Source of the DNA: Antedon bifida
Lineage: Eukaryota > Echinodermata > Crinoidea > Comatulida > Antedonidae
Reading direction: 5' to 3'
Length of the DNA: 64,000 nucleotides
Assembly (NCBI GenBank): GCA_963402885.1
Contig: OY727093.1
Span: 8,071,501 to 8,135,500 of the forward strand
The notes under the pieces are model-generated. The model ran no database searches. It was not told the DNA's origin and saw only the letters and a program-made list of their open reading frames with translations. Position 1 is the first letter of the stretch, and each line of letters starts with the position of its first letter. This document shows, piece after piece, positions 51,402 through 61,956 of this stretch. Both the position numbers and the translations under genes were made by a program.

Positions 51402-54400
51402 CTGCAAATAAACATAAAACGTAAATTTGAAAACGATGACAGAGAAAATAGGAATAGGGGCTTGGTTTACAAAAGAAAAACCTTGAAAGAAAAATGAATA
51501 AGCTTATGTCTTAAATTGTCTCAATCTTAACCCCCATGGGCCCTTTATCAAGGTTTTACAGTGGATAAACAACAGAGTACAGATATACTAGTCTTAAGAA
51601 TATGGAGGTATAGTATAAAACAGCAAATATATGCTGACAATAAGTTTGTACTAACCGTCATGTGATACATAGCTCCCAGGTTCATTTGTGCGATGCTGTT
51701 GTTAGGGTTCAAATCTGCTGCCTCTTTATAACTCTAAAAATTACATTAGTGTTATAACAAATTTTAAAACAACAATATAACAATTTTTCAAAATTGTTCT
51801 GGGGGTCAATGAAGGTCAACTGCGAGATTATTAGCAGAGTGAACTTTAGAAAACAAGGTATTGAAGAGTTTTATGAAGAATAATTCTCTACTGGGATCAT
51901 AGGGTTATCGGAATGTATATTTTGCATTTGTTAAATTTTCACACGAGCACACAAAATAAAGTCAATGAAATACTGTATCAAAGATTTCTTGGAGCCAAAA
52001 AAAAATACAACAGGAATGCTTGTTCTACTTTGGAAATGGTTAAAGTGAAAGGTCTAGACTTTTAGGCTATAAATCATTATCTTTAGTGTCCTGAATAACA
52101 TAAAATGACATAAAACATAACATAAAAAAAATCTTAAGATTATTAAATACTCCCACTTGGTACATACCATTAAAGCTTCTTGTTTCTTATCCAAGTCCCT
52201 ATAATGATTGCCACGTTCTAGTAGTAGTTTACTCTTGCTTAGACCTTCCATGTTTGGTTCCAGCTTCAATGCAGCATTGATATGCTGTAAGGCCTGAGAA
52301 AAGAAAATAGACATGAAAAGAGACTGTAATATCACTTGAAGTTTGAAGCCCCACAAATAAAGAAAGCATGGAAAGCAAAGAAAACAAATTAATTAAAAAA
52401 TGATATTCTTTAATGAAATCATTTTACCTTATTTACTCACATTATCTTTTTGAATATAGCTTTTAGAATGAAATCCAGAATGTACATACCTGTTGATGGT
52501 TGCCAGTGATACCATAGATGCTTGATATCTGCTGATGTGCATCACTGTAATTTGGATGTTTTGCCAAAACATCTTTTAAGATTGTAATAGCTCTGCTCAT
52601 GTTTCCCAACTTAGCTATTACTTGGGCCTAATGACAAAAAAGACAAATAACTATATAGAAATATTTAGGTATATGCTAAAGGATAGATAAATTTGAAAGA
52701 GAAAAACACTAAAAAGACCATTGATAATGTTTTGAGAAATAATAAATATCTAAATTTGTGGTAAACTCAATACTTTGCTTGATATGCGAATCCATGTGAA
52801 TGTATTAATGTATTAAGCTCTGTCTACAATATCAAACTTTATGTAAAAAAAGAAATGTGGTGTGCTTATATATGGGCATGATGATGTCATATTACTACCA
52901 TATATGGGCATATCACTACCATATATGGGCATATCACTACCATATATGGGCATATCACTACCATATATGGGCATATCACTACCATATATGGGCATATCAC
53001 TACCATATTTGGGCACAAATAAAGTTTACACAGAGCTTTAGACATCTTCAATTGTGTAGTGGTCACTCTGAAAGCACCAAGCTATCGCTCCACTACCAAT
53101 TCTATACTTACATATTGAGTATTTATCTCTTTACTATCTGGATCTATACCAATAGCTGTTTCATACAAAGACTTTGCATCTAGAGGGCGCTCTGTGTTAA
53201 AGTACAAGGCACCGAGAGACTTCATCACTTCAGTGTCACTGTTTAAATTCAAAACTCTGGAAAAACGCAATGTATTACAAGTCACAAACAAGGTCATTAT
53301 AATAAATAATTGTTTTATTTTCATCAATGATACTTACTATCCGTAAATATTTATTGACTTAAGTGAAATACTCTCAAATCTTAATATAAAGGAAATATCG
53401 CACTTAAGTGTGATTGGTGAATATGACCACTAGTCTATTGACTGTCTAATTTATTCATATCTGCCATAGCTTGTGTCTTTAAGTAAGACAATTTTTCTTG
53501 ATTTGTCCCTCCCAAAGCTGAAGCATATGGAGGAAGGATGAACTCAACCATTTAAAACTACAAATCAAATCTGGGGATAATCTACCATACTTTAACCACA
53601 TGTAGTAGATAAGAGTGAATGTCCTATGTTTAAAAAAAACTACACTACAAATATATTTATTGGTAATGTTGGTAATAAAATTGATTAAAGAATCATGTTG
53701 TAACATATATATGGTATTTTATTATGACAACTGCTTCCTATAGTAGAATTTCAAATTAGTACAGTTGTTTGCAGACTTAGCGAAATTAAAAAACCTGTGG
53801 ATCTATAAAACTGGAGATATCAGATTTATAAATCAACATTAATACAGCTGCCACTCTGTAATTGAACAAATCCCACATCACCATTCAAAGAAACCGAAAT
53901 ATATCATTTCACGATAATATGGTTAAGAATTTGATTAATTAACAAGTTTAATGTCAGTTATTGAACTTAAAAATGGCAATAAAGCACAGGTTGGTAAATG
54001 ACAGTGTCGTAAATGACCTACAGCTTTCTGTTTAAAATTGCTTCCTAAAATGTAAGATTCCGTGCTAATCTAGGCCGGTCCAAAATATGTAAAATCTGGT
54101 GTTCTGAATGCAATCTTGATACTAGAGTATTTTTCAATCATCAACATTTTTATTCCATAATCAAAATAAAACCATATACAAATACAATAAAAATAATATG
54201 ATAATGGAAATGGATACAAAATAAGCACAAGTGCTTTAAGCATGTAACCCTAACAAAAAAGAACAAATATTGGTCCAAAAAAAAAAAAACAAAATAACAA
54301 AATGTGATTACCCCTATTAAGGGTACACCTTCGGGACCCAACAGGAGGAACACTTAATAGAAGTGTTCCCTGAATAAGGATTGGTTGTTGTGTCAAAATG

Positions 54401-57400
54401 TTTGTTCTTTTCACAGAAAGTGCCCACTTAAAAGAAAGTCCCAAATGAGGGGATACACTGTGGAGTTTCCAGTTTTAGGAGGGTTTCCATTTTTTGGAGT
54501 GCAGGTAATAATTATTGCAGTTCACTGATGCTATGCAGTACATCAATAGATAACGGAAGAATGGCTATCAGCAAAATATTACAGTACACCCTCTATTTTC
54601 ATGAAATGGAAAAGTCACTACTACAATTCTGTATTCTTGTACTTTTGTGATGTCAGAAATGAAATTACCAAAAAAAGGTGATAACAAAAGTAATCTATAT
54701 ATTTAAAATTCAGCATCATGAATCATGATGAGGGATGGATCATTACATTTAATTTTCATGTTGATAAAATATATTTCCTGCTTGTCATAATATAGTATAA
54801 TACTATCAAATAAGTTTAAATAGCTAGAAAAAACATTACCGAATGTACAGATCTTCAACTTCTTCAGTATGTCCAAGCTTACGTAGCGCCCTCGCTAGAT
54901 TCACCATAGCAACTGTGTGGGTAGGTTGTAAAGACAGACAGCGTCTATACTGCTCAACAGCCTCTGTCCATTCATCTACAAAATATAATATTTACAATTT
55001 ACATAATATAGAAAGAAAGTATGAGAATGTCCGCAACAGTGTTCAACTCAAGGAAGTTAGTTTTGTATACAATTAAAATAGACAAACACTTTATTTTCAT
55101 ATTACATACAAGAATTGCAGGCCTAACAGTGTATCAAACACCTTCCAGTCTCTCAAAAATACTTTCACTTTTAGTACGATAATTAAAAACCAACTGTAGA
55201 CATTGAAACTCCTCGGTATCAAACATTTGCCTCATTTAAGCCAAAATTTACTTTATATGATATCATTCTCTCACCTATACGAGACAGAAAGGAGCCATAG
55301 TTATTGAATGTGTCTGCATTATCTGGAGACAGAGTGACAGACTTCAAATAATGTTTACGGGCCTCCTTAGGGCGCCCTAAGTCAAGCAGTAATGTTCCCA
55401 GGTTAATGTGGGCATCACTGAAATCTGCATTGATGCGAAGACTTGCTCTGTATTCAGCTTCCGCCTTGTCGTAGATCTTCTGATCCCTGTGGGAACAATC
55501 GTAGAATTAGAGTGAGTTATTCACACATTTCTTTTAGGTGGATTACATATCGTGAAGAAGCATGTCTCCATACTGCACATACACATCATTAAAAAAAATT
55601 AAAAACAATATAATATATTATCTCCAAGAAAATGTAATAAGTTTTTTTGTAGAATTTCAACATCACACCATAATAATATTTTAACCAAAAATTTGGTTGA
55701 AAACAACAAATTATCTGATAAAACCAAATAAAGATAAAAAATAGTCAACCTGAAGCCGATTGCCTGGCAGTTTATGGTTAAATTTAACTGTTTATTGGAT
55801 ATTTTTTTAAATTTTGTTCAACCAGAAGCCCAATTGTCTGGAATTCAATAGGTTGTTGGTTAAATTTAACTGTTTATTTTTTTTCAATTTCCTCTGCCAA
55901 CAGAGACTAACTTTTATCAAAACTACAAAATAGCTTATTAAAAGCTTGATTTTATACATTTTATTTTAAATGCTTTGGGGAACAATACATCTTTATCCAA
56001 GGTAACTTTAAATGAACAGAATTCACTATTGTTAATACAGTAGAACTCCTCCTTTTGAGATACCTTTATTCTTCTTCAAACAGGGGCCACAATACGTGGT
56101 GTGTTAATTGTCATAAGGAATAACATAGATTCTATATTTTTATTACCGTTTACCGCTCGTCTGTGAAAAATGGCCTTTAAAGGGAAATCCCCATTTAGAG
56201 GTTATTTTGTTTATTTTTGTTTGGGGTTCTATTATACTTCAATAGTTTCATAATTTATAATTATAATTAAAAATGGTCTTTTTATGTTTTTACTGAAAAA
56301 ATGTATTGCATATTAAACCTACCTAAGAACATTAGCTAGATTGAAGTGAGCTCTTGCATGCTGAGGGTTGTTAACGATGGCATTGGTGAAAAGAGCCTTT
56401 GCTACATCCGGCTTCTCTGTGATTAGTAATGTGCCTAGGTTGTTACTAGCACTGGCATAATTTGGATATAGCCTAGAAAAAACAGATAGGATATTACATT
56501 TTAAAAAGAGAGAATACTTAAACACTCATTTATGAATATTGGAGGAAGTCAAGTCCTGTCATTTAGTAATAATAATAATAATATACCACATTTATATAGC
56601 GCCCTTTTCATGAAAAAACATGCTCAAAGGCGCTTTACATAGATACATCAAAAAACAGGCAAAAAGTTACATAGATACATAGATATATTTGTTTTATTAT
56701 GTAATTTTGTGACTTATATATGTTATCCTTTGTTACAATTCTCTTCACCTGATGATGGGCTATGCCCGAAACATGTCGTAAAAATAAATCTATATTGAGG
56801 CAGTTTTAACTTATTTGATCTTGATTTTTTTCTATATCCTGCCTATGCAGCTCTTTGATTTAGATATATAAAAGTATGGATACAGTTTAAAATAAATCTA
56901 TTTAAAAAGTTAGTTAAAATTTATATTCAGTTTCATTATTAAAAATTTGGCTTATTATATACCGTTATTATAAAATCATTAAAACACTTATATATTAAAA
57001 AAAACAACATTAAAAAGTATGACAAATTAGATTAGAATAAGCATTTTGTCACCTCTTAAAAAATACCATTATTATATAGATCGTTAACATTTAAAATACA
57101 GTTTATAAATTTCAACATAAAAAAATACAACATTTAAAAGTGCGAAAAATAGATTTTTTCAAATACCATTGTTATCTAAATGATTAAAAGTACTATAATT
57201 ATATATTTATACTGTATATTTACTATCATTTTAATTTTTAAACATCGAAATAAAACATTATTCAGGATTTGTTCTAATGTTCTAAATGACAATGACAATT
57301 TTACAACTCCACTCCCAAAGAATTGTAATAGGACTTTGTTTATGTAGAGCATCTTGTGTATATGTTTGTCTTGTGAACAGGATTGCCACCTTTAAGAAGG

Positions 57401-60400
57401 ATAGTGAATTTTAAGAACAGAATTCATGCAATGGTTTATTTAGGCCATAGTCAATGTACTTCCACAATCCAGGTTGTGTTTGTGTAAGATGCAGTTGTTA
57501 ATTTCCTGGTTGAGTTTTGTATGTTTTGTTTATGGATTTACTATCCAAAATAAAGGAAATGAATGAATTAACTCATCCAGTTCACTTGATGATACATAAG
57601 ACAGTGTAACAATAAGGGTGATGTTGTGTTATTCCAACTGATTCTTTACGATTCCATAATGGGGCCTTTAGATAATGACGATCTTTAGACAAAATTATGG
57701 CACAGTTAAAAATAATCAAATGAACCTGATACTGTCAACCAAGCATGAACACTCCAAGCTACTGCTACTGCCAGCTTCTTATAAATTACATAACATTATG
57801 TGTATAAAAGTATCTGCTTTTGAAATTTCCATTTAAAACCAAAATAAAAGTAATGACAAAAAACAATCTCAATCTCAAAAAATCAAAATAAAGAGGAAAA
57901 AAGGCCATAGATTTTTACTGTCAAAATGGCCAATATTAACATATCATCATAAGCAAATATAATGACTTACACTGTCCTTGGGTGGCCAATTTACTTATAA
58001 TTTAAGTCTTTCTCATTACTTTTTGTATCATTAAAAATGTCATCAGCTAACTGATAGTCAAGCCCAATAACACCTAGGATATTGCATGAACAATGCTATC
58101 TTCACCATTAGACCTCGTTATCATGCATAAAAGAATTGGGAGTTATGAATAAATAGCACATTTGGGGCTATTAACTTGTCATGCGAAAAAAAATAACTTT
58201 TGCTCATTATTCATTGAAAATGGAAAGGATATGGTTGCACTATGACACAATAGTTTTTGCACTAACACATCTACATCAAGATACTGTAGGTGATGGGTCT
58301 GTTGAATGTATTCAATTTTTGATGCTTATATAAATACTTGTCTCCCTCTAATTTAAGACTATACTGTACAATCAAACTTTGCAAATGAAGATAGGAGACC
58401 TGCATGGGTCTGGTTGTTAATGAATGTATTAAATGGTTGATGCTGATCCATATGAATACTTGTTTCCCTAAAAATCATACATTCAAACATTCTCTCTTTT
58501 TTTCTGCAACTACAGGAACCACGCCCCCCAACAGGGGTCTGATTTATATGTAAAGGATACTAGACAGAGTGTTTTGGATTTGCCAGATACAGATCACCGA
58601 CTCAAACTTACGCAATGGATGGATAAAGCACTTACTTAAGTGTTATTTTATAGTGGTGTATAGCCTCTTCTGTTCTATGCACATCTTTAAGATAGTTAGC
58701 ATAATTGTAGTGTGCCTTTGCATTATGCGGTAACGTCTCAACACCAGACCTGGTAAGCAGAAAGAAAAATCTCAATTTGGTAAAAAGGTTCTATAACAAC
58801 AAAATGGCTATTCACAGAACACCCAATTCTTTTAGATCACATCCCTTGAAAACATGAAAATGTATATTTGATTTTGTACTTTGTGTCTATGTGATGAATA
58901 AACTATTAGACTGTACTCTGGTTAGCTTCAAGTCAAATAAATTTTTGTACTTTCGTTTTAATGTTTTTTTGCAATGTGATTCGAATTTCAATTTATACAC
59001 ATCAAATTCTGGGAAAATATATTGTATAATTTGACTTCATTTAAAATTGGTATTTCATTTTGTGTTGGCTTTTTAAGTCTAGGTTGTCTGTTTTTCCTCA
59101 TAGAAGTAATATTTTTTTGGCTTCTTAAATTATCAAATTGTCAAAATATTGACAATAAGTTTTAGCTCAAAATCTATAAAATAATAATTGCTTTTTGATT
59201 TTTTGACAATCTTAAGCACACAATTGTTTTTTGTCATAAATTGTAGAATGAATATGCAAATATATTCATAATATGTTCAATGGCTCACAAAAGCCAACAT
59301 ACATCAAACTAATAACCCAATAGAGAATTTGATAGTTAAAACGTATATTGTATATTTTCACATTGTGATCATGATTTCATGAATAACCTTTTGAATGATG
59401 TTTGAATAAATCCAGTATAAAAATGGTTTACTTTGTTTTGGTGAGGGGGAGTAAAAATAATAACTAATGTACTGTATAGTGATGATGGTCTGTCATTTAA
59501 CTCATAACACCATAGTTAATACTTATATACAGTAATTTTTAGAGAGCATATAAACCCAATTTTCCACTAGGTGAATCTGTTTGCGCGAATCGCCACGTCA
59601 GCTTATATGCATGTGCAGAGAGGAATCTGGAAGATGGAAACTTGAATACAAATGCGTAAGCATGAACATATTCGGAAAATTGGCTTTAGGCTCTCTTTAA
59701 TCCTTAAAAAACTTTTTAAATTGTTAGATAAACGAAAAAGCTTGTTGGAAAATGAAAGTATTTTGTGTCAAAAGAGTTCAAAGTAGCACACTGTCAAATT
59801 GAATTTGGTGGGAAAGCTTCTAGACCATAAGATCTAGAAGATCCAGTGGCTGGCAAATCGGCATACAACCTCAAATAGGTAGCGTGCCTTGTATGCAAAA
59901 TTAGTTGGTGTGAAAATAATGTTTAGCAGTTTAACTAACAGTACTCTTTTGTTGCTTTTTTTTAGTTATAGTAGAACACTGTAGACTCTTACCATAAATT
60001 TGTATTAAAATATTTTTCTAAAATTTCAATGTACTGTACCTTCTTGTGAGTTATGTCAACACATTTGTCAATGTGAAAACATAAACAGCCCTTTGGCACA
60101 TATTACTAATTTTATTTTGTTCTATACATGACATACTGAAGAAAGTGTAAGAATGTTGAAAATGTTCTTAATATTCGTAAGTAGGAATGTGACCCTAGAA
60201 ATGGCATTAATAGCCAGGATGTTTATATATACTTTATAACGTTTAAATTGATTGTTTTGATACGTGACTTACGAAAATAAACGTGTAAATTTGCAAAATG
60301 TCCAAAACGACTAAAGTAGCTGTATATTTCTACATTAATGAGATATTGGTTCTGATAAGAGAGCCTTAGAAGTTGACATTAATTGCCAGGATGCGTACTC

Positions 60401-61956
60401 TAATGTTCATAATTATTTCATTAGGTTAGGAATAAAATATCAAACCATTTCTGGCAATATGTCTTATCTACATCATTACATTTTCATACCATTTTGGCCA
60501 TTACAATATTACCTTGTATAATTAAAATATTAACAATATTTATTTACTCATTTATGTGGGCACGTGGATACGTTTCTTATGCTTGACAGCCACTATAGTA
60601 ATTTTATATATGTAATTTTATTTCAACAAACCACTAGATCTCACATGCTAACATTACCGTAGCTTAAGTCTTTGCTTTTGGCTAGGTGATGGTATTGCTA
60701 TGATAGGTCAGTATTTGAAACGTGGAATGGGTAAGCATGCGACCACAAAGTTTCAGTGCTACTGTTGGTAGCCCTCACCTGAATAGAGACTCTCTTGAAT
60801 GCCACACAGAGTTCCTGACGACTGTCCTCCATGCAAACATGGCAACAAGTAAAAGGACGGAGAAAGTGATTGCACTTGATAGTGGTTTACCAACTTTATT
60901 GCACAAGTTCCACAAACCATGAACAAGAAGAATACAGTAGCCCATACTGAAAAGAAAGACAGAACATAATACTACTAGGCCTAGGATTATTTTTATATCT
61001 ACAGCACATGCATTGGGGGAGGTGTCATCACCCTGGACTTGAAAGTACCAGTTGTCTACAGAAGTTTACTTTAACTTGTTTAATCTTTCCCATTACAGTG
61101 TACAGGTAGTTCACAATATTTATAACATAAACGACACAGTGTTATTAGAATATAAACCTGAAAACAAATTAAGTAATAAAATCTGTTTAAATATCTTTGA
61201 CATTTTACAGAAACAAATTTGATTTATCTATAATATAAAATCCTAGTATAAACACATCTTTAAGGCTGATATGATACTTAGTTTAGATAGGCTGCTCTGT
61301 TCATATGAATCCAGAAGACATCAACACTCTTATCCCCTTGGGATATGCTAGGTGTTTTCATAATGTAGCTTGATGGAATTAAATCCACTCCTTACGGATG
61401 TTTTGCGGATATCAGTGAAATGAATTCTATCCATTTTTTTACTTTTAACTCACTTGATTGCGATAATTATACAATGGTGATAATTTCAGAAAAGTTCATA
61501 TGTTTTAATAAGTAATGAGGTTATACTAATTAGAATTAACTCCTCTACGGTCTGATAAACAGGCTAAGCAGATATAAATAATAATAATATGCTTTATTTA
61601 AACACGGAAACTTTGCTCAACTAGCAGTTGTTTATCTGCAAGGCCGTGTATAAAAACAAAAAGTTCACAAACAAAAATCTTAACTACAATGCATTATACT
61701 GAAATATAAATACTAATAAACAATCTTAATTTGATGTTCAATTACTGTATGCTTAAAAATAGCAAATAATAATAATAATAATAAAGGAGATTGTTTGTAA
61801 CTTCAAATATCTCTGGCAGCACCTACGTTCTTACCTTGGTATATATAGAATCCTTTCTGCTATTACAAATCCAACTCTAAAAAATAAATTGGATGCTGGC
61901 AGAAACGGAATCGCAAGTACTACTAAACCCATTAAAACAGCACGTTGAGAAACACC
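51258..61956 (-). CDS. TMTC1: TMTC1, C-terminal part of gene (11 exons, 5' end outside window)
   Basis: Minus-strand exons in coding order: 61835-61956, 60779-60946, 58636-58749, 56323-56472, 55275-55486, 54840-54975, 53112-53256, 52490-52627, 52168-52293, 51656-51733, 51258-51401. The joined frame is open for 510 residues to TGA at 51258-51260, and every junction keeps phase (2,2,2,2,1,2,0,0,0,0). It begins with [15 protein letters not shown] and [17 protein letters not shown], a membrane helix and [20 protein letters not shown], then about eleven TPRs. FFRVGF plus [31 protein letters not shown] and [15 protein letters not shown] match TMTC1 rather than TMTC2, 3 or 4. Family knowledge: an ER membrane protein of the TMTC group, which O-mannosylates cadherins. 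Vertebrate TMTC1 has roughly 880 residues; the remaining N-terminal exons should lie beyond 64000. I found none between 61957 and 64000. Confidence 0.95.
51656..51733 (-). CDS. TMTC1: TMTC1 exon: TPR 10 end and start of TPR 11
   Basis: Acceptor GTAATTTTTAG, donor GTTAGT (less common than GTAAGT), 26 codons in phase 0. Reads [12 protein letters not shown] then [14 protein letters not shown]. Placed by frame and by match to SYRVAVQLNPDQAQAWMN in vertebrate TMTC1. Confidence 0.93.
52168..52293 (-). CDS. TMTC1: TMTC1 exon: TPR 9 end and TPR 10
   Basis: Acceptor CTTTTCTCAG, donor GTATGT, 42 codons, phase 0 at both ends. Encodes [14 protein letters not shown], then [20 protein letters not shown], aligned with ALDAIDKALQLKP and FFTKGNQLREQNLLDKAF of vertebrate TMTC1. 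Confidence 0.95.
52490..52627 (-). CDS. TMTC1: TMTC1 exon: TPR 8 and start of TPR 9
   Basis: Acceptor TTTTTGTCATTAG, donor GTATGT, 46 codons, phase 0 at both ends. Reads [36 protein letters not shown] and ITGNHQQ. A 21-bp minisatellite occupies the intron before it. Confidence 0.93.
52896..53017. repeat. 21-bp minisatellite in a TMTC1 intron
   Basis: Five perfect units and one partial unit of TACCATATATGGGCATATCAC, starting at 52896, 52917, 52938, 52959, 52980 and 53001. Period 21 keeps both strands open (repeated MPIYGSD on minus), which produces apparent proteins that are not genes. A single diverged unit lies at 52866-52880. Confidence 0.95.
53112..53256 (-). CDS. TMTC1: TMTC1 exon: TPR 7
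   Basis: Acceptor CGTTTTTCCAG, donor GTAAGT, phase 2 in and 0 out. Encodes [38 protein letters not shown] and [18 protein letters not shown] matches LGALYYNT of vertebrate TMTC1. Confidence 0.95.
53257..54839 (-). other. TMTC1 intron, 1.6 kb
   Basis: AT-rich. The only feature is a CAGTAG-family relic at about 54310-54465. No exon seen. Confidence 0.5.
54310..54465. repeat. CAGTAG-ended foldback element relic
   Basis: CCCCTATTAAGGGTACACCT, TCGGGACCCAACAGGAGG, ACACTTAATAGAAGTGTTCC and CCAAATGAGGGGATACAC follow the family's subterminal pattern. Outer ends are not preserved. Confidence 0.55.
54840..54975 (-). CDS. TMTC1: TMTC1 exon: TPR 5 end and TPR 6
   Basis: Acceptor ATATTTTGTAG, donor GTAATG, phase 1 in and 2 out. 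Reads [34 protein letters not shown] and EEVEDLYIR. The plus-strand frame at 54843-55076 is its shadow. Confidence 0.95.
55275..55486 (-). CDS. TMTC1: TMTC1 exon: TPRs 3 to 5
   Basis: Acceptor TTGTTCCCACAG, donor GTGAGA, phase 2 in and 1 out; the longest TMTC1 exon in the window. Encodes [53 protein letters not shown] and [14 protein letters not shown]. Confidence 0.95.
55620..55995. mobile_element. TTAA/TA-flanked miniature element, copy 3 (diverged)
   Basis: The right end GGGGAACAATACATCTTTA and interior GGTTGTTGGTTAAATTTAAC and AAAACTACAAAATAGC match copy 1 at 36729. The central AAGCC.ATTG.CTGG block is present twice, and the left terminus is eroded, so its start is approximate. It lies in a TMTC1 intron, on the other side of the locus from copies 1 and 2. 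Confidence 0.65.
56036..56237. repeat. CAGTAG-ended foldback element relic
   Basis: Left end TACAGTAGAACTCCTCCTTT, interior GGCCTTTAAAGGGAAATCCC, right end GGGGTTCTATTATA. Both termini can be seen but the middle is diverged. It lies 40 bp beyond the miniature element ending at 55995. Confidence 0.65.
56323..56472 (-). CDS. TMTC1: TMTC1 exon: TPR 2 and start of TPR 3
   Basis: Acceptor TTTTTTCTAG, donor GTAGGT. Encodes [35 protein letters not shown] and [11 protein letters not shown]. The second TPR is one turn shorter than usual, as it also is in vertebrate TMTC1 (NNLGTLTRDTAEAK). Confidence 0.95.
56566..56640. repeat. (AAT)n plus TATATAGCGCC retroelement-tail motif
   Basis: (TAA)n at about 56566-56582, then ACATTTATATAGCGCCCTTT and CTCAAAGGCGCTTTACAT. 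The paired GCGCC/GGCGC motif behind an AAT microsatellite is, from memory, a widespread tail of animal retroelements. No coding part is attached. Confidence 0.5.
56740..56880 (+). mobile_element. Penelope-like element terminal fragment
   Basis: Sequence around a hammerhead core followed by AATAAATCTATATTGAGGC and CCTGCCTATGCAGCTCTTTG, the arrangement seen at the ends of Penelope-like retroelements, whose terminal repeats carry hammerhead ribozymes. No reverse transcriptase or GIY-YIG frame is present next to it, so this is a terminal piece only. Boundaries are approximate. Confidence 0.6.
56744..56784 (+). ncRNA. Hammerhead ribozyme core (minimal, Penelope type)
   Basis: CTGATGA (56749-56755), stem II GGGC (56757-56760), loop TAT, GCCC (56764-56767), GAAAC (56768-56772), then ATGTC (56773-56777), giving cleavage after GTC. 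All three conserved hammerhead boxes are in order with a perfect 4-bp stem II and the very short stem III typical of Penelope-associated type I ribozymes. Stem I can form from TTCAC before the core and GTAAA after it, with one mismatch. Self-cleavage is not demonstrated; the weak stem I may mean a decayed copy or one that works as a dimer. Confidence 0.7.
58636..58749 (-). CDS. TMTC1: TMTC1 exon: first TPR
   Basis: Acceptor TGCTTACCAG, donor GTAAGT, phase 2 at both ends. Reads [20 protein letters not shown], then [13 protein letters not shown], nearly collinear with SGVQTLPHNAKVHYNYANFL in vertebrate TMTC1. Only 37 full codons. Confidence 0.95.
58750..60778 (-). other. TMTC1 intron, 2.0 kb
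   Basis: AT-rich, no repeat family or exon recognised. Confidence 0.5.
60779..60946 (-). CDS. TMTC1: TMTC1 exon: last membrane helix and pre-TPR segment
   Basis: Acceptor CTTTCTTTTCAG, donor GTGAGG, phase 2 at both ends. Encodes [15 protein letters not shown], a hydrophobic helix ([14 protein letters not shown]), RTVVRN and WHSRESLF. It follows directly from YIPS of the previous exon and leads into [11 protein letters not shown]. The plus-strand frame at 60722-60922 is a shadow of this exon. Confidence 0.95.
60947..61834 (-). other. TMTC1 intron, 0.9 kb
   Basis: Contains a possible retroelement tail (61577-61670) and an (AAT)n microsatellite (about 61766-61785). Otherwise AT-rich. Confidence 0.5.
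61577..61670 (-). repeat. Possible non-LTR retrotransposon 3' tail
   Basis: On the minus strand it reads ACACGGCCTTGCAGATAAAC, GCAAAGTTTCCGTGTTTAAA, TAAAGC and then (ATT)n. A GC-richer body that runs into AATAAAGC and an ATT microsatellite is typical of CR1/RTE-like or SINE tails. No coding part is present. The family assignment is an inference. Confidence 0.4.
61835..61956 (-). CDS. TMTC1: TMTC1 exon: membrane-domain signature
   Basis: Acceptor TTTGTTTCTTAG, donor GTAAGA. Encodes [30 protein letters not shown] and AERILYIP. The FFRVGF variant separates TMTC1 and TMTC4 from TMTC3. The 5' edge of this exon and its upstream intron are duplicated about 136 bp away at 62063-62170. Confidence 0.95.

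Larger units (their letters stand above)
56473..58635 (-). other. TMTC1 intron, 2.2 kb, with retroelement fragments
   Basis: Contains an (AAT)n-linked TATATAGCGCC motif (56566-56640), a Penelope-type hammerhead fragment (56740-56880) and a possible non-LTR tail ending AATAAAGGAAATGAATGAAT near 57550-57570. The rest is AT-rich with no exon. Confidence 0.5.

Noticed and set aside
52813-53183. Open frames on both strands with repeated YGSD or YHIWA units
   Set aside because: They are by-products of a 21-bp (multiple of three) minisatellite in a TMTC1 intron.
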